Shown: positions 1 through 8,225, counted from the stretch's first letter. The stretch is DNA of 32,076 nucleotides from Rhizobacter sp. (GCA_025361845.1 JANYJL010000261.1:1-32076), one strand, 5' to 3'. The notes: a model not told the origin generated them from the sequence alone. Translations and numbers: made by a program.

Positions 1-113
1 CCCTTCGAGCCCGAGGGCGGTGCGTACGCGGCGGGTGGGCATGGGCACGACCATGGTCATGAGCATGATCATGGCCACGCGCATGCACACGCGCATGCCC
101 CTGCGCCGAAGGG
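1..113 (+). other. Inverted segment encoding the UreE C-terminal His-rich tail
   Basis: Read on the plus strand from base 1, this stretch encodes PFEPEGGAYAAG followed by about 20 residues alternating His with Gly, Asp, Glu or Ala, and then APAPKG. That is the normal ending of Burkholderiales UreE. The body of ureE, however, is on the minus strand and reaches its own Pro-Phe at 113-108, exactly where this tail should begin. A 7-bp inverted repeat (CCCTTCG at 1-7, CGAAGGG at 107-113) bounds the segment. Flipping it restores a continuous UreE reading frame. It could be a true inversion, or a fold-back chimera made during amplification or assembly. Lying at the very edge of the window, it looks more like an artefact, but the sequence alone cannot decide. 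Confidence 0.75.
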
Positions 114-533
114 CAGCTGTTCGTCGCTGACGACGAGGTGCATCAGCCGCAGCATGTCGGCCAGCACGTGGTCGGGTTCGAGCAGCAGGCAATCGGGGCG
201 CAGTTCGAGCTGCACGTGGCGGTTGCCGAGGTGGTAGGCGGCACGCATCAGATCGAAGGGCGAGCCGTGGCCAGGTTCGGTGCGCACCACCATCACTGGC
301 TGCGGGGTCGCGACCACGCGCAGCAGGGAGCCGTCTTCGGCCACCAGCACGTCGCCACCGCGCAGCACGGTGCCGCGGGCCAGGAACACGCCGAGTGCGC
401 GGGCTTGCGAGTCGGTGGCGTCGAAGCGACTCTTCTGGCGGGTGTCCCAATCGAGCACGACTTCGGAGGCGCGTTTGGTCAGGGCGGGCGCGAGGCCACG
501 GCCTTGCGGGATGAGCTTGTTGATCGTGAGCAT
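69..533 (-). CDS. ureE: Urease accessory protein UreE, tail disrupted
   Basis: UreE is the cytosolic nickel metallochaperone that delivers Ni2+ to the UreDFG-apourease complex. The protein starts MLTINKLIPQGRG and carries the UreE N-terminal domain (DSQARALGVFLARGTVLRGG), the HLGNRH motif near residues 101-106 and the EPDHVLADMLR segment near 119-129, which belong to the metal-binding C-terminal domain. The family pattern holds up to residue 142 (…EQLPF). The frame then runs into an unrelated Gly/Ala/Cys stretch and stops after 154 residues. The expected EPEGGAYAAG-plus-His tail lies on the other strand at 1-113. ATG 533 was chosen because family members start here; the longer upstream frame has no family similarity. 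ureF and ureG would be expected beyond the left edge. As written the gene lacks its His tail. Confidence 0.88.
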   Translation of the reverse strand: MLTINKLIPQGRGLAPALTKRASEVVLDWDTRQKSRFDATDSQARALGVFLARGTVLRGGDVLVAEDGSLLRVVATPQPVMVVRTEPGHGSPFDLMRAAYHLGNRHVQLELRPDCLLLEPDHVLADMLRLMHLVVSDEQLPFGAGACACACAWP

Positions 534-628
534 GGGTGACAATCGGTTGGCTTGCGGCGGTGGGTGCAGCGTACCCCAAGGCGCGCCACGTCGATGGCGC
601 CGAACCGGCCAGGGCATCGGGAGAGACC

Positions 629-1003
629 ATGTCGATTCGAATCAACGGGCGGGTGGTGACGGGGCGCAGGGCACGCGGCGGCGTGGTTGCCGCCGCCGTG
701 TTTCACTGTGCTGCGCGCGCCCTGGCGCAAGACGCCGTGCCGCCCACCACCGCGGCGAGCGGTGTGTCGCCGAAGGCCTTCTCCCTGCTCGCGCAGACTG
801 GCACCAAGCTGGCCGAGAGCGCAGGCGACCAAGTGGCCGACGCGGTGCGGGGCCTGTTCTCACGCCACTTCGGCGCCGGCAAGAAGGCCGCGGCGGCCGA
901 GGCGTCTGCGGCCTCGGCGCTCACGACCGCGGTGATGGACTACCGGCCGCGCGAAGTGATCGATCAAGCTTTCAGACTTCAGCATGACCCTGCCACGCCC
1001 TGA
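629..1003 (+). CDS. Small secreted protein of unknown function
   Basis: This encodes a 124-residue protein starting MSIRINGRVVTGRRARGG. A basic N-terminus and the stretch GVVAAAVFHCAARALA before QDA look like a signal peptide with an ALA-Q cleavage site, so a periplasmic or secreted location is likely. The mature part is Ala-rich and predicted helical, ending in a short charged tail. I recognise no family. Its last 20 bases overlap the start of the caspase-like gene, so the two are probably co-transcribed and translationally coupled, and may act together. ATG 629 was preferred over an in-frame ATG at 536 because it places the signal peptide at the N-terminus. The 95-bp gap to ureE (534-628) is a divergent intergenic region in which I see no clear promoter. 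Confidence 0.6.
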   Translation: MSIRINGRVVTGRRARGGVVAAAVFHCAARALAQDAVPPTTAASGVSPKAFSLLAQTGTKLAESAGDQVADAVRGLFSRHFGAGKKAAAAEASAASALTTAVMDYRPREVIDQAFRLQHDPATP

Positions 1004-2444
1004 GTTTCGTCGTGCTTGCAGGCTCGCCGTGGCGGCGTTCTGCGCCGTGGTCGGTGCCAACGCGTTGGCCGCCGACCGAGGTTTGTCGATGACGATCAGC
1101 CAGTACCGCAACGCGCCGACCCTGCCCGGCGTCGTGCTCGATCGCGCCAGTGCGCGGACGATGTATCAGCAGCTCGGCTTCAAGGGCCCGCTGCGCGAGC
1201 TGGCCGATGCCGAGCTCGATCTCGCCGGTATGCGCAGCGCGCTCGAACGCCTGGTGAACGACACCCAACCCGGCGACCGCGTGTTCCTCTACTTCTCCGG
1301 CCACGGCACCAGCAGTGCCGCCGCACCCGCATCCGCATCGAACAACGGCGCCCGCTGCGAGCAGTCGCTGTTGGCGCAAGACGCACAACCGCTGCCCGGC
1401 AGCGAGATTGCACGCAGCCTGCAGGCGCTGAACCAGAAGGCCGGCCAGGTGGTGATGGTGGTCGATGCCTGCCATGGCGGCGGCGTGGCGCAGAGCGCGG
1501 CGCTGGGCGGTATCACCGGTCTGGCCAAGGGCTTGACACCCAAGTTCTCGGCGCCTGCCGATGCCTCGGCGGCAGTTGCGGCCGAGGCCTGCGCGCAGCC
1601 GAGCAAGCTGTTCGCCCATGCTGAGCCGCCGAAGCGCCGGGGCGACGTGAACCTCGAGCGCAACTTCGTCTACCTCGCTGCCGCGCGCGAAGACGAAGTT
1701 GCCTTCGACGACGCTGGCCGCGGCGGTGTCGCCACCCAGGCCCTGCTGCGCTGTCTGGCGCAGCCGGCCTTCGCCGACAACCCGCTGGCCGCCTACGACG
1801 ATCTGCGTGATTGCGCTCAGCAAGACGTGGCGCGCAGCCTGCCCGACGACCCGCGCTTCGGCGTGCCGCACCTCGTGATGGTTGGCAACGAAGCGCTGGC
1901 CGTGCACCCGCAGGTGGAGGTGTTGATCGAGCCCTCGGCCGATGTCGCCCGCAACGAAGCGCCAGCCGATGCCTTGCAACGCGCCGCCTCCGGTGCCGAT
2001 GCGCAGTGGCATGTCAGCGCCGCGCTCACCTCCACCAGACTGCACATCGGGCGCGATGCGCTGGCCCTGTCCGTCACGAGCGAGCGCGACGGTTATCTCT
2101 ACGTCGTGCACGCCGGCTCGGACGGCCGCAGCCTCGACCTCATCTACCCGCAGCGTGCCGGCGACCCGAACACCGTGCGCGCCGGCAGGCGCTTCGACGT
2201 GCCGCGCCAGTGGCGCAGCCGCGGCCCGCGTGGCACCGACCGCCTGATGGTGCTGGTGGCCGAGACGCCGCAACGCTCGGGCGATCTGCTGACGAAACTC
2301 GGCCTCGGCCTCGGCCACTACGCCGCCGCGGCCTGCCTGCGCAACCTGGGCAGTGACGATTGCCCCTCCACCGCCGCCGGCCCGGGTGCGGCACCGGCCT
2401 CCTTGCGCTTCGGTGCCGCGCTGCTGTCCGTGAACGAACGCTGA
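984..2444 (+). CDS. Secreted caspase-like (peptidase C14) protein with DUF4384-like C-terminus
   Basis: A 486-residue protein with a signal peptide (RRACRLAVAAFCAVVGANALAA, about residues 9-30). The caspase-fold core follows: FLYFSGHG gives the catalytic His107 and VVDACHGG gives the catalytic Cys163, both in the usual metacaspase/paracaspase spacing. The C-terminal third (about residues 340-440) has the pattern of DUF4384, a domain often attached to bacterial caspases (DGYLYVVHAGSDG…LIYPQ…RAGRRFDVP). Both catalytic residues are intact, so protease activity is plausible; the substrate is unknown. The region between about residues 175 and 215 is Ala-rich and Cys-containing. It overlaps the preceding small secreted protein by 20 bp. 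The export signal implies periplasmic rather than cytosolic action. Confidence 0.85.
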   Translation: MTLPRPEFRRACRLAVAAFCAVVGANALAADRGLSMTISQYRNAPTLPGVVLDRASARTMYQQLGFKGPLRELADAELDLAGMRSALERLVNDTQPGDRVFLYFSGHGTSSAAAPASASNNGARCEQSLLAQDAQPLPGSEIARSLQALNQKAGQVVMVVDACHGGGVAQSAALGGITGLAKGLTPKFSAPADASAAVAAEACAQPSKLFAHAEPPKRRGDVNLERNFVYLAAAREDEVAFDDAGRGGVATQALLRCLAQPAFADNPLAAYDDLRDCAQQDVARSLPDDPRFGVPHLVMVGNEALAVHPQVEVLIEPSADVARNEAPADALQRAASGADAQWHVSAALTSTRLHIGRDALALSVTSERDGYLYVVHAGSDGRSLDLIYPQRAGDPNTVRAGRRFDVPRQWRSRGPRGTDRLMVLVAETPQRSGDLLTKLGLGLGHYAAAACLRNLGSDDCPSTAAGPGAAPASLRFGAALLSVNER

Positions 2445-2481
2445 GCCTGCGCGGCGCGTTGCCGAGCTGCGCAGCAGGCTC
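2443..2481. terminator. Candidate hairpin terminator after the caspase-like gene
   Basis: GAGCCTGC at 2443-2450 is mirrored by GCAGGCTC at 2474-2481, giving an 8-bp perfect stem with a 23-nt GC-rich loop that begins at the stop codon of the caspase-like gene. No T-run follows, so Rho-independent termination is uncertain. Confidence 0.35.
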
Positions 2482-2613
2482 GACCTGGGCGCCACGCCCG
2501 CGGGCCGTGAGCCGGTTCTGCCACCCGCCCTGCTGCACGCGCTGACCCGATGGCTGCCGCAAGCCCCGCCCCGATACGGTGTGGTCCCGGCCTTGCTTAG
2601 TCTGCTACGGTCC

Positions 2614-2630
2614 GGATGCACTTAGCATCC
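2614..2630. promoter_or_regulatory. Small perfect inverted repeat ahead of the DarA-like operon
   Basis: GGATGC-ACTTA-GCATCC is a perfect 6-bp inverted repeat with a 5-nt loop, lying 22 bp upstream of the chosen start of the DarA-like gene. It could be an operator or a leader hairpin of the nine-gene operon. An in-frame ATG at 2616 falls inside it, which is one reason to prefer a later start. Confidence 0.3.
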
Positions 2631-2651
2631 TTACCCCGAACCGCCTCGACC

Positions 2652-3632
2652 ATGCACGCCACGATGCCCCCGCCCCTCAGCCGCCGCAAACGCGTGCTGG
2701 TGATCCAGTATTCACAGACCGGGCAACTCACGTCGGTAGCCCAGCAGATGATCGCGCCGCTGCGCGAAGATCCGGCCATTGAGCTGCATGTCGAATCGCT
2801 GCGCCCGCTGCCGGTCTATCCGTTCCCCTGGCCGTTTTTCCGCTTTCTGGATGCCTTCCCCGAATCGGCCCTGATGCAGCCGCCCGCGCTGGCGCCGCTC
2901 ACGCTCAATGGTGACGAACACTTCGACCTCGTGATCCTGCCCTACCAGGTCTGGTTCCTGGCGCCTTCGCCGCCCATCACGGCCTTCCTGCGCCACCCGG
3001 TCACGCGGCGATTGCTGCGTGGCAAGCCGGTCGTCACCGTGATCGCCTGCCGCAACATGTGGATGCTGGCGCAGGAGAAGCTCAAGGACCTGCTGGCCGA
3101 GTGCGGCGCGCGGCTGATCGACAACGTCGTGCTGATCGACCCGGGTCCGACGCTGGCCACCTTCTTCACCACGCCGCGTTGGCTGTGGACGGGCAACAAG
3201 GCCGGTTTCTGGGGCATGCCGCCGGCGGGGCTGAACGCGGCGCAGATCAAGGGCACGCGCCGCTTCGGGCTGGCGCTGTGCGATGCGTTGCACCACAGTG
3301 CCGAGCAGGGCACGCAGCCGCTGCTCGCCGGCCTGGGCGCGGTCACGGCCGACCCGCGTCTCTACATCAGCGAAAAGGCCGGCACGCGCAGCTTCTTCGT
3401 CTGGGGCAAGCTGCTGAGCGCAGCGGGCGGGCCAGGCAGCCCGCAGCGGGTGCCGCTGCTGGCGCTGTACGTGACTTTCCTGATCCTCATGATCATCACC
3501 ATCGTGCCCACCAGCCTGTTGCTGCAAGCCCTGCTGCGGCCGATGCTCGGGGGTTGGCTGGGTAGAATCAAGCACCAGTTCGAGATGCCCTCGGGCTCTG
3601 CCACGGACCGTTTGCCACTCTATGAGGACTGA
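2652..3632 (+). CDS. DarA-like (dialkylresorcinol-associated) flavodoxin-fold membrane-anchored protein
   Basis: About 326 residues. The N-terminus RKRVLVIQYSQTGQLTSVAQQM is a flavodoxin-like beta-strand plus phosphate-binding loop. A hydrophobic segment near the C-terminus (LLALYVTFLILMIITIVP) should anchor it in the inner membrane. Sequence style and position directly before a DarB/StlD-type ketosynthase match proteins annotated as dialkylresorcinol condensing enzyme DarA; the exact chemistry of that family is not clear to me, and flavin binding here is an inference. It is the first gene of an operon in which every neighbour overlaps or nearly touches the next: its end overlaps the ketosynthase start by 11 bp. 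The start is uncertain, with ATG at 2616, 2652 and 2664 all in frame; none has a good ribosome binding site. Confidence 0.72.
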   Translation: MHATMPPPLSRRKRVLVIQYSQTGQLTSVAQQMIAPLREDPAIELHVESLRPLPVYPFPWPFFRFLDAFPESALMQPPALAPLTLNGDEHFDLVILPYQVWFLAPSPPITAFLRHPVTRRLLRGKPVVTVIACRNMWMLAQEKLKDLLAECGARLIDNVVLIDPGPTLATFFTTPRWLWTGNKAGFWGMPPAGLNAAQIKGTRRFGLALCDALHHSAEQGTQPLLAGLGAVTADPRLYISEKAGTRSFFVWGKLLSAAGGPGSPQRVPLLALYVTFLILMIITIVPTSLLLQALLRPMLGGWLGRIKHQFEMPSGSATDRLPLYED

Positions 3633-4755
3633 TGTTTTCCTGACCCGGACGGGCGCCTGTTTGCCCCATGCAGCGGTCGGCAACGACGACATCGAACGGA
3701 TCCTCGGCTTGATCGGCGGCAAGGCCTCGCGCGCGCGGCGCATCGTCCTGCGCAGCAATGGCATCGAGTCGCGCCATTACGCCATCGACCCGGCCACCGG
3801 CCGCCAGTCGATGAGCAATGCGCGGCTCACCGCCGAAGCGATCCGCGCGCTCGGTGACGTGGGCCCGGTCGACGTGCTCGCCACCGGCACCTCGCTGCCC
3901 GACCAATTGATTCCCAATCATGCGGTGATGGTGCACGGTGAACTCGGTTGGCCGCGGTTGGAAACGGTGTCGTGTGCGGGTGTTTGCCTGGCCGGCACGG
4001 CCGCGCTCAAACATGCGTGGCTCGCGGTGCGCGCCGGCGAGGCGCGCCGTGCCGTGGCCACCGGCTCGGAGCTGGTCTCACCCCTGCTCACCGCGCGCCA
4101 CTTCGAGGCCGAGCTGGAATCGAAGCTCGCCGCGCTCGACAAACACCCCGAGATCGCGTTCGAGAAAGACTTCCTGCGCTGGATGCTCTCCGACGGCGCC
4201 GGCGCGGTGCTGCTCGAAGACCAGCCGCGTGGCCCGCTCTCGCTGCGCATCGACTGGATCGACCTGTCCTCGGCGGCGAGTGAACTGCCGGTCTGCATGG
4301 TCGCCGGTGCGATCAAGAACGCCGACGACAGCTTGCGCGGCTGGATGGATTTTTCGACCGCCGAATGGGGCGGGCGTTCGGTCTTCGCGATCAAGCAGGA
4401 CGTGCGCCTGTTGAACGACCACATCGTGCGTGCCACGCTCGGCGAACCTTTGGCCGCGGTGATGGAAAAGCGCGGTCTGCGGGTCGAGAACATCGACTGG
4501 TTCCTGCCCCACCTCTCGTCCAACTTCTTTGTGCAGCCGGTGCAGCAGTGCCTGGCCGACATCGGCCTGCCCATCCCGCGCGAGCGCTGGTTCAGCAACC
4601 TCACGCGCAAGGGCAACACCGGTTCGGCTTCGCCCTTCATCATGCTCGACGAGCTGTTCCGCTCCGGGCGCATCCAGCCTGGGCAGAAGCTGCTGATGTT
4701 CGTGCCGGAGAGTGGTCGTTTCTCCAGCGGCTTCATCCACATGGAAGCCGTCTGA
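3622..4755 (+). CDS. Beta-ketoacyl-ACP synthase III, DarB/StlD-like
   Basis: A 377-residue thiolase-fold condensing enzyme. The KAS III triad is complete: Cys118 in VSCAGV, His297 in FLPHLSSN and Asn332 in KGNTGSAS. DarB/StlD-type enzymes condense two beta-ketoacyl units head to head to make resorcinol or cyclohexanedione rings. This protein has the same length and the same partner (a DarA-like gene just upstream, 11-bp overlap). Compared with FabH, the segment after the His is altered (HLSSN instead of HQAN), as expected for a specialised KAS III. ATG 3622 is the only start consistent with the N-terminal strand (TDVFLTRTGACLP). Assignment to KAS III is firm; the resorcinol product is an inference from gene order. 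Confidence 0.85.
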   Translation: MRTDVFLTRTGACLPHAAVGNDDIERILGLIGGKASRARRIVLRSNGIESRHYAIDPATGRQSMSNARLTAEAIRALGDVGPVDVLATGTSLPDQLIPNHAVMVHGELGWPRLETVSCAGVCLAGTAALKHAWLAVRAGEARRAVATGSELVSPLLTARHFEAELESKLAALDKHPEIAFEKDFLRWMLSDGAGAVLLEDQPRGPLSLRIDWIDLSSAASELPVCMVAGAIKNADDSLRGWMDFSTAEWGGRSVFAIKQDVRLLNDHIVRATLGEPLAAVMEKRGLRVENIDWFLPHLSSNFFVQPVQQCLADIGLPIPRERWFSNLTRKGNTGSASPFIMLDELFRSGRIQPGQKLLMFVPESGRFSSGFIHMEAV

Positions 4756-5150
4756 TGGATCAGGATGCGGTGCCTCAAGAAGGCAACGCCACGCTCGCCG
4801 GCCAACGCAAGCTGATGTACGCCCGCGGGGCCGATGGCCGCACGGTGCTCGTGCCTTCGCGCGGCTGGGAGGCCGAAGAGATCGTCACCTCGCAAGCCAT
4901 CGATGCCTTGATCGAACAGGCGCAGGAAGCGCGTGCGCGTGTGCTCGCCGGCATCGCAGCGCCGCTCGAATACTGGATGTACGAGCGCCGCATGGATGTG
5001 GCCTTGCTCTCGCAGACCAGCGGCTTCTGGCAATGGCGCGTTCGCAGGCATCTCACCCCGGCGGGCTTTGCCGGCTTGTCCGCGAAAGACCGCCAGCGTT
5101 ACGCCGATGCCTTGGGCATGAGCGTGGACGCCATCGAGAAACTTCCATGA
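4755..5150 (+). CDS. Conserved-looking operon protein of unknown function
   Basis: A 131-residue soluble protein, MDQDAVPQEGNATLAGQRKL to IEKLP, with no signal peptide or membrane segment. It is rich in Trp, Arg and Tyr in the second half (EYWMYERRMD, GFWQWRVRRHL), ending in a helical region. I do not recognise the family. Its start shares one base with the ketosynthase stop (TGATG) and its end overlaps the BtrH-like start by 4 bp (ATGA), so it is translated with them and is probably an accessory component of the same pathway. Confidence 0.75.
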   Translation: MDQDAVPQEGNATLAGQRKLMYARGADGRTVLVPSRGWEAEEIVTSQAIDALIEQAQEARARVLAGIAAPLEYWMYERRMDVALLSQTSGFWQWRVRRHLTPAGFAGLSAKDRQRYADALGMSVDAIEKLP

Positions 5151-6136
5151 CCGAAGCGGCCTTCGAACACCTGCACGCCGCCCACTGCGAAAGCGGGGTG
5201 ATGGCCAACCTGATGCGCCACCACGGCGTGCCGATGACCGAGAGCCTGGCATTCGGCCTCGCCTCCGGTTTGTCCTTCGCGTACCTGCCCTTCATCAAGC
5301 TCTCGGGCCTGCCGCTGATCGCCTACCGCATGCCGCCACGCTCGATCATCAAGGGCCTGATGGGGCCGATGGCGGCACGCTTCAAGTTCGAGACCTTCCG
5401 CTCGCCCGAGGCCGGCCAATCGCGGCTCGATGCGCTGCTGGCCGATGGCCGCATCGTCGGCCTGCAAACCTCGGTGTATTGGCTGCCGTACTTCCCGCCC
5501 GACATGCGCTTTCACTTCAACGCGCACAACCTGCTGGTCTACGGCAAGTCGGGTGACGACTACCTGATCAGCGACCCGGTGTTCGAAGAGACCGTGCGTT
5601 GCAGCAGCGCCGATCTGGCGCGTGCGCGTTTCGCCAAGGGCGTGCTGCAACCGAAGGGTTTGCTGTACTACCCCGAAGGCATCGGCCGCAAGGCGGTCGA
5701 GCCGGCCGCGGTACTGAAGGCCATGCGCAAGACCGTGCGCATCATGCTGGCGCCCGTGCCGATTGCCGGTGTGCGCGGCATGCGCATGCTGGCGAACAAG
5801 GTGGCCGCGCTGCCGGCGGAGGCGAAATCGAGCGCCGCCTACGTCGGCCACATCGTGCGCATGCAGGAAGAGATCGGCACCGGCGGCGCGGGTTTCCGCT
5901 TCATCTACGCCGCCTTCCTGCAAGAGGCCGCGGCGATCACGGGCATGCCGCGCTTCGGAGAATTTTCCGAGCGGCTCACGGTCATCGGCGATGGCTGGCG
6001 CAACTTCGCGCTTGCCGCCGCCCGCATGATCAAGGGCCGCGACGTGCTCGACCCGAAAGCCCTGGCCGGCCGTCTGCGCGAGTTGGCGAATCAGGAAGAA
6101 ACTTTCTTCCGTGACCTGAAGGCCGCCCTGCGCTGA
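5147..6136 (+). CDS. BtrH N-terminal domain (papain-like) acyltransferase candidate
   Basis: A 329-residue protein. The opening HAAHCESGVMANLMRHHG has the Cys (Cys14) found at the start of BtrH-type domains; His127 (FNAHNLLVYG) and Asp143 (LISDPVF) complete a plausible Cys-His-Asp triad. Known BtrH from butirosin synthesis moves an acyl group from an acyl carrier protein to an amine. With an ACP gene in the same operon, a similar off-loading or transfer step is a reasonable inference here. The C-terminal part (about 190-320) is helical, as in the DUF4872 extension often joined to this domain. It overlaps its neighbours by 4 bp upstream and 1 bp downstream. The acceptor is unknown. Confidence 0.75.
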   Translation: MTEAAFEHLHAAHCESGVMANLMRHHGVPMTESLAFGLASGLSFAYLPFIKLSGLPLIAYRMPPRSIIKGLMGPMAARFKFETFRSPEAGQSRLDALLADGRIVGLQTSVYWLPYFPPDMRFHFNAHNLLVYGKSGDDYLISDPVFEETVRCSSADLARARFAKGVLQPKGLLYYPEGIGRKAVEPAAVLKAMRKTVRIMLAPVPIAGVRGMRMLANKVAALPAEAKSSAAYVGHIVRMQEEIGTGGAGFRFIYAAFLQEAAAITGMPRFGEFSERLTVIGDGWRNFALAAARMIKGRDVLDPKALAGRLRELANQEETFFRDLKAALR

Positions 6137-7065
6137 TGTTGGCGATCCAGCACCTCGGGTACCGCTACGCCGGGGCGGCTGCCGTGGCGCTCACCGACGT
6201 GTCGCTGAAGGCCGAACGTGGCAGCGTGCTCGGCCTGCTGGGGCCGAACGGCGCCGGCAAGACGACCCTGATCTCGCACCTCTCCGGCCTGCTCGATTTG
6301 CAGAAGGGCAAGGTGTTGATCGACGGCGAGCCGCTCGCCGCCGTGCGGGCGCGCACGCCGACACGCATCGCCGTCGCGCCGCAGGAGTTCGCGTTCTATC
6401 CGATGCTCAGCGTGTTGCAGAACCTCGACTGTTTCGCCAGCGCGGCACGCATCGCGCGGTCGAAGCGGGCTGCGCGCATCGCGGCCTGCATAGAAACCGC
6501 CCAGCTCGATCGTGTCACCACGACGCGCGCCGATCAGTTGTCGGGTGGCCTGAAGCGGCGCCTGAACCTCGCGATCGCCTTGCTGCCCGAGCCCGAGCTG
6601 ATCCTGTTCGACGAACCCACGGTCGGTGTCGATCCGCAGACCCGCGCCTTTGTGCTCGAAGCCATCAAGCGCCTGGCCGAGCAGGGCGCCGCGGTGATCT
6701 ACACCTCGCACTACATGGACGAGATCGAGGCCATCGCCGACCGTGTGCTCATCATCGACCAGGGCCGCGTGCTGCGCGAAGGCACGCTGGGCGAGTTGCT
6801 TTCCGAAGGTGAACTGCTGCTCGCGCTCACCGCCGATGGCATCTCGCCGCAAGCGCTGCGCGAGGTCCTCGGCAGCTACGGTGTGCTCGAACCCGCCGGC
6901 CCGGCGGCGCAAACGGTGCGCCTGCGGCTGGCCGCGCCGCACCGGCCGGCCGATGTGCTGAGCGCGCTCGATGCCATCGGCGCGCGCGTGCAGCACGCCG
7001 AGTTCGGGCGCTACAACCTCGAACAGCTGTTCATGGCGCTGACGCAGCGCCCGCTGAGGGACTGA
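6136..7065 (+). CDS. ABC transporter ATP-binding protein
   Basis: A 309-residue ATPase with every canonical motif: Walker A GPNGAGKT (36-43), Q-loop Gln83, signature LSGG (135-138), Walker B ELILFDE (154-160) and switch His192 (YTSHYMDE). The order and the PTVGVDP D-loop resemble drug/lipid exporter ATPases (CcmA/NatA type) with a C-terminal extension of about 85 residues. It pairs with the ABC-2 permease that follows after 2 bp and overlaps the BtrH-like stop by one base. Its place between biosynthetic genes suggests export of the pathway product. Confidence 0.92.
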   Translation: MLAIQHLGYRYAGAAAVALTDVSLKAERGSVLGLLGPNGAGKTTLISHLSGLLDLQKGKVLIDGEPLAAVRARTPTRIAVAPQEFAFYPMLSVLQNLDCFASAARIARSKRAARIAACIETAQLDRVTTTRADQLSGGLKRRLNLAIALLPEPELILFDEPTVGVDPQTRAFVLEAIKRLAEQGAAVIYTSHYMDEIEAIADRVLIIDQGRVLREGTLGELLSEGELLLALTADGISPQALREVLGSYGVLEPAGPAAQTVRLRLAAPHRPADVLSALDAIGARVQHAEFGRYNLEQLFMALTQRPLRD

Positions 7066-7067
7066 CC

Positions 7068-8225
7068 GTGTTGCTCGGCCTCATCCGCAAGGAACTGCTC
7101 GCGCTCAGCCGCGACGTGCATGGCCTCGCCGCGCTGTTCGCGATGCCGGTGCTGTTCGTCATCGTGATGTCACTCGCGCTGAAGAACGTCTACGACCCAC
7201 CGCTGCGCGCGCTGCGCCATGCGATCGACGTGCGCGACAACGGCCCCTTCGCAGCCGAAGTGGGCAAACTCTGGGCGCCCGGCCACGGCCCGGCCGAAGC
7301 CTTGCCACCGGACTGGGAGGCACAGCTGCGCTCGGGCAAGTTGAAGTACGTGATCGTGCTCGACGAGGGTTTGTCGAAGGAGCTGGCGGTGCTCGGAACG
7401 CCGGGCGAAGCGCGCATCCATCTGCTCACCGAACCCGGCATCGACGGCAACCTGTTCAACGCCCTGCGTGCCGAATTGCAGGCCGTGGGCGGCCAGTTGA
7501 AAGCACGCGGTGCCTTGCAGACCCTCGGCGAAAACATCTCGCCGACCAGCACCAACACGCACAAGCTCGTCAGCGCCGAGCGTTACGCGAGCGGCGGGCC
7601 GCGGCCGAGTTCGGTGCAGCAGAACGTCTCGGCCTGGCTCGTCTTCGGCATGTTCTTCGTGATCGCCGCACTCTCCAACCTGTTCGTCGAAGAGCGCCGT
7701 TGCGGCGCGCTCGCGCGCTTGCGCAGCCTGGGCGTGCCGGCCTCCGTGCTGCTGGCCTCGAAGGCGCTGCCGTACTTCGCCGTCAACCTCGTGCAGGCGG
7801 TGCTGATGCTGATGGTCGGCGCGTGGTTGATGCCGCTGCTGGGTGGTGATGCACTCTCGTTCGCGCAAGTCCACTGGCCGGCACTCGTGCTCGTGGTCTG
7901 CGCCATCAGCGCGGCCGCCGTGAGCCTGGCGCTGATGCTCTCGTGCCTGGTGCGCACGCAGGCGCAGGCCTCGGCCGTCGGGCCGGTGTTGAATGTGCTG
8001 ATGGCAGCTCTCGGCGGCATCATGGTGCCGACCTTCGTGATGCCCGCGGCGATGCAGACCCTGGCCGCACTCTCGCCGATGAACTGGGGCCTGGAAGCGC
8101 TGCTGACCGTGCTGCTGCGCGGCGGCGGTGTGGCCAGCGCGGCGCCGCTGCTGTTGCGCCTGCTCGGCTTCGCGGCATTGATGCTGCTGGCGGCCTGGCT
8201 GCTCTTCAAGAGGAACCCGCGATGA
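7068..8225 (+). CDS. ABC-2 type permease
   Basis: A 385-residue membrane protein starting at GTG 7068, 2 bp after the ATPase stop. It has a first membrane helix near residues 20-40 (LFAMPVLFVIVMSLALKN), a large extracytoplasmic domain of about 150 residues, and then five more helices between about 185 and 380, e.g. WLVFGMFFVIAALSNLF and YFAVNLVQAVLMLMVGAWLM. This is the typical layout of ABC-2 exporters of the YhhJ/DrrB type. With the preceding ATPase it should form the exporter of the operon. It overlaps the ACP gene by 4 bp. Confidence 0.9.
   Translation: MLLGLIRKELLALSRDVHGLAALFAMPVLFVIVMSLALKNVYDPPLRALRHAIDVRDNGPFAAEVGKLWAPGHGPAEALPPDWEAQLRSGKLKYVIVLDEGLSKELAVLGTPGEARIHLLTEPGIDGNLFNALRAELQAVGGQLKARGALQTLGENISPTSTNTHKLVSAERYASGGPRPSSVQQNVSAWLVFGMFFVIAALSNLFVEERRCGALARLRSLGVPASVLLASKALPYFAVNLVQAVLMLMVGAWLMPLLGGDALSFAQVHWPALVLVVCAISAAAVSLALMLSCLVRTQAQASAVGPVLNVLMAALGGIMVPTFVMPAAMQTLAALSPMNWGLEALLTVLLRGGGVASAAPLLLRLLGFAALMLLAAWLLFKRNPR

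Noticed and set aside
38-100. Tandem-repeat-like or CRISPR-like run of CAT/GCATGC units
   Set aside because: These are His codons alternating with Gly/Asp/Ala codons of the UreE tail, not direct repeats with spacers.
3562-3570. TAGAAT resembling a -10 box inside the end of the DarA-like gene
   Set aside because: There is no convincing -35 at the right distance, and the ketosynthase gene overlaps the upstream gene, which favours translational coupling.
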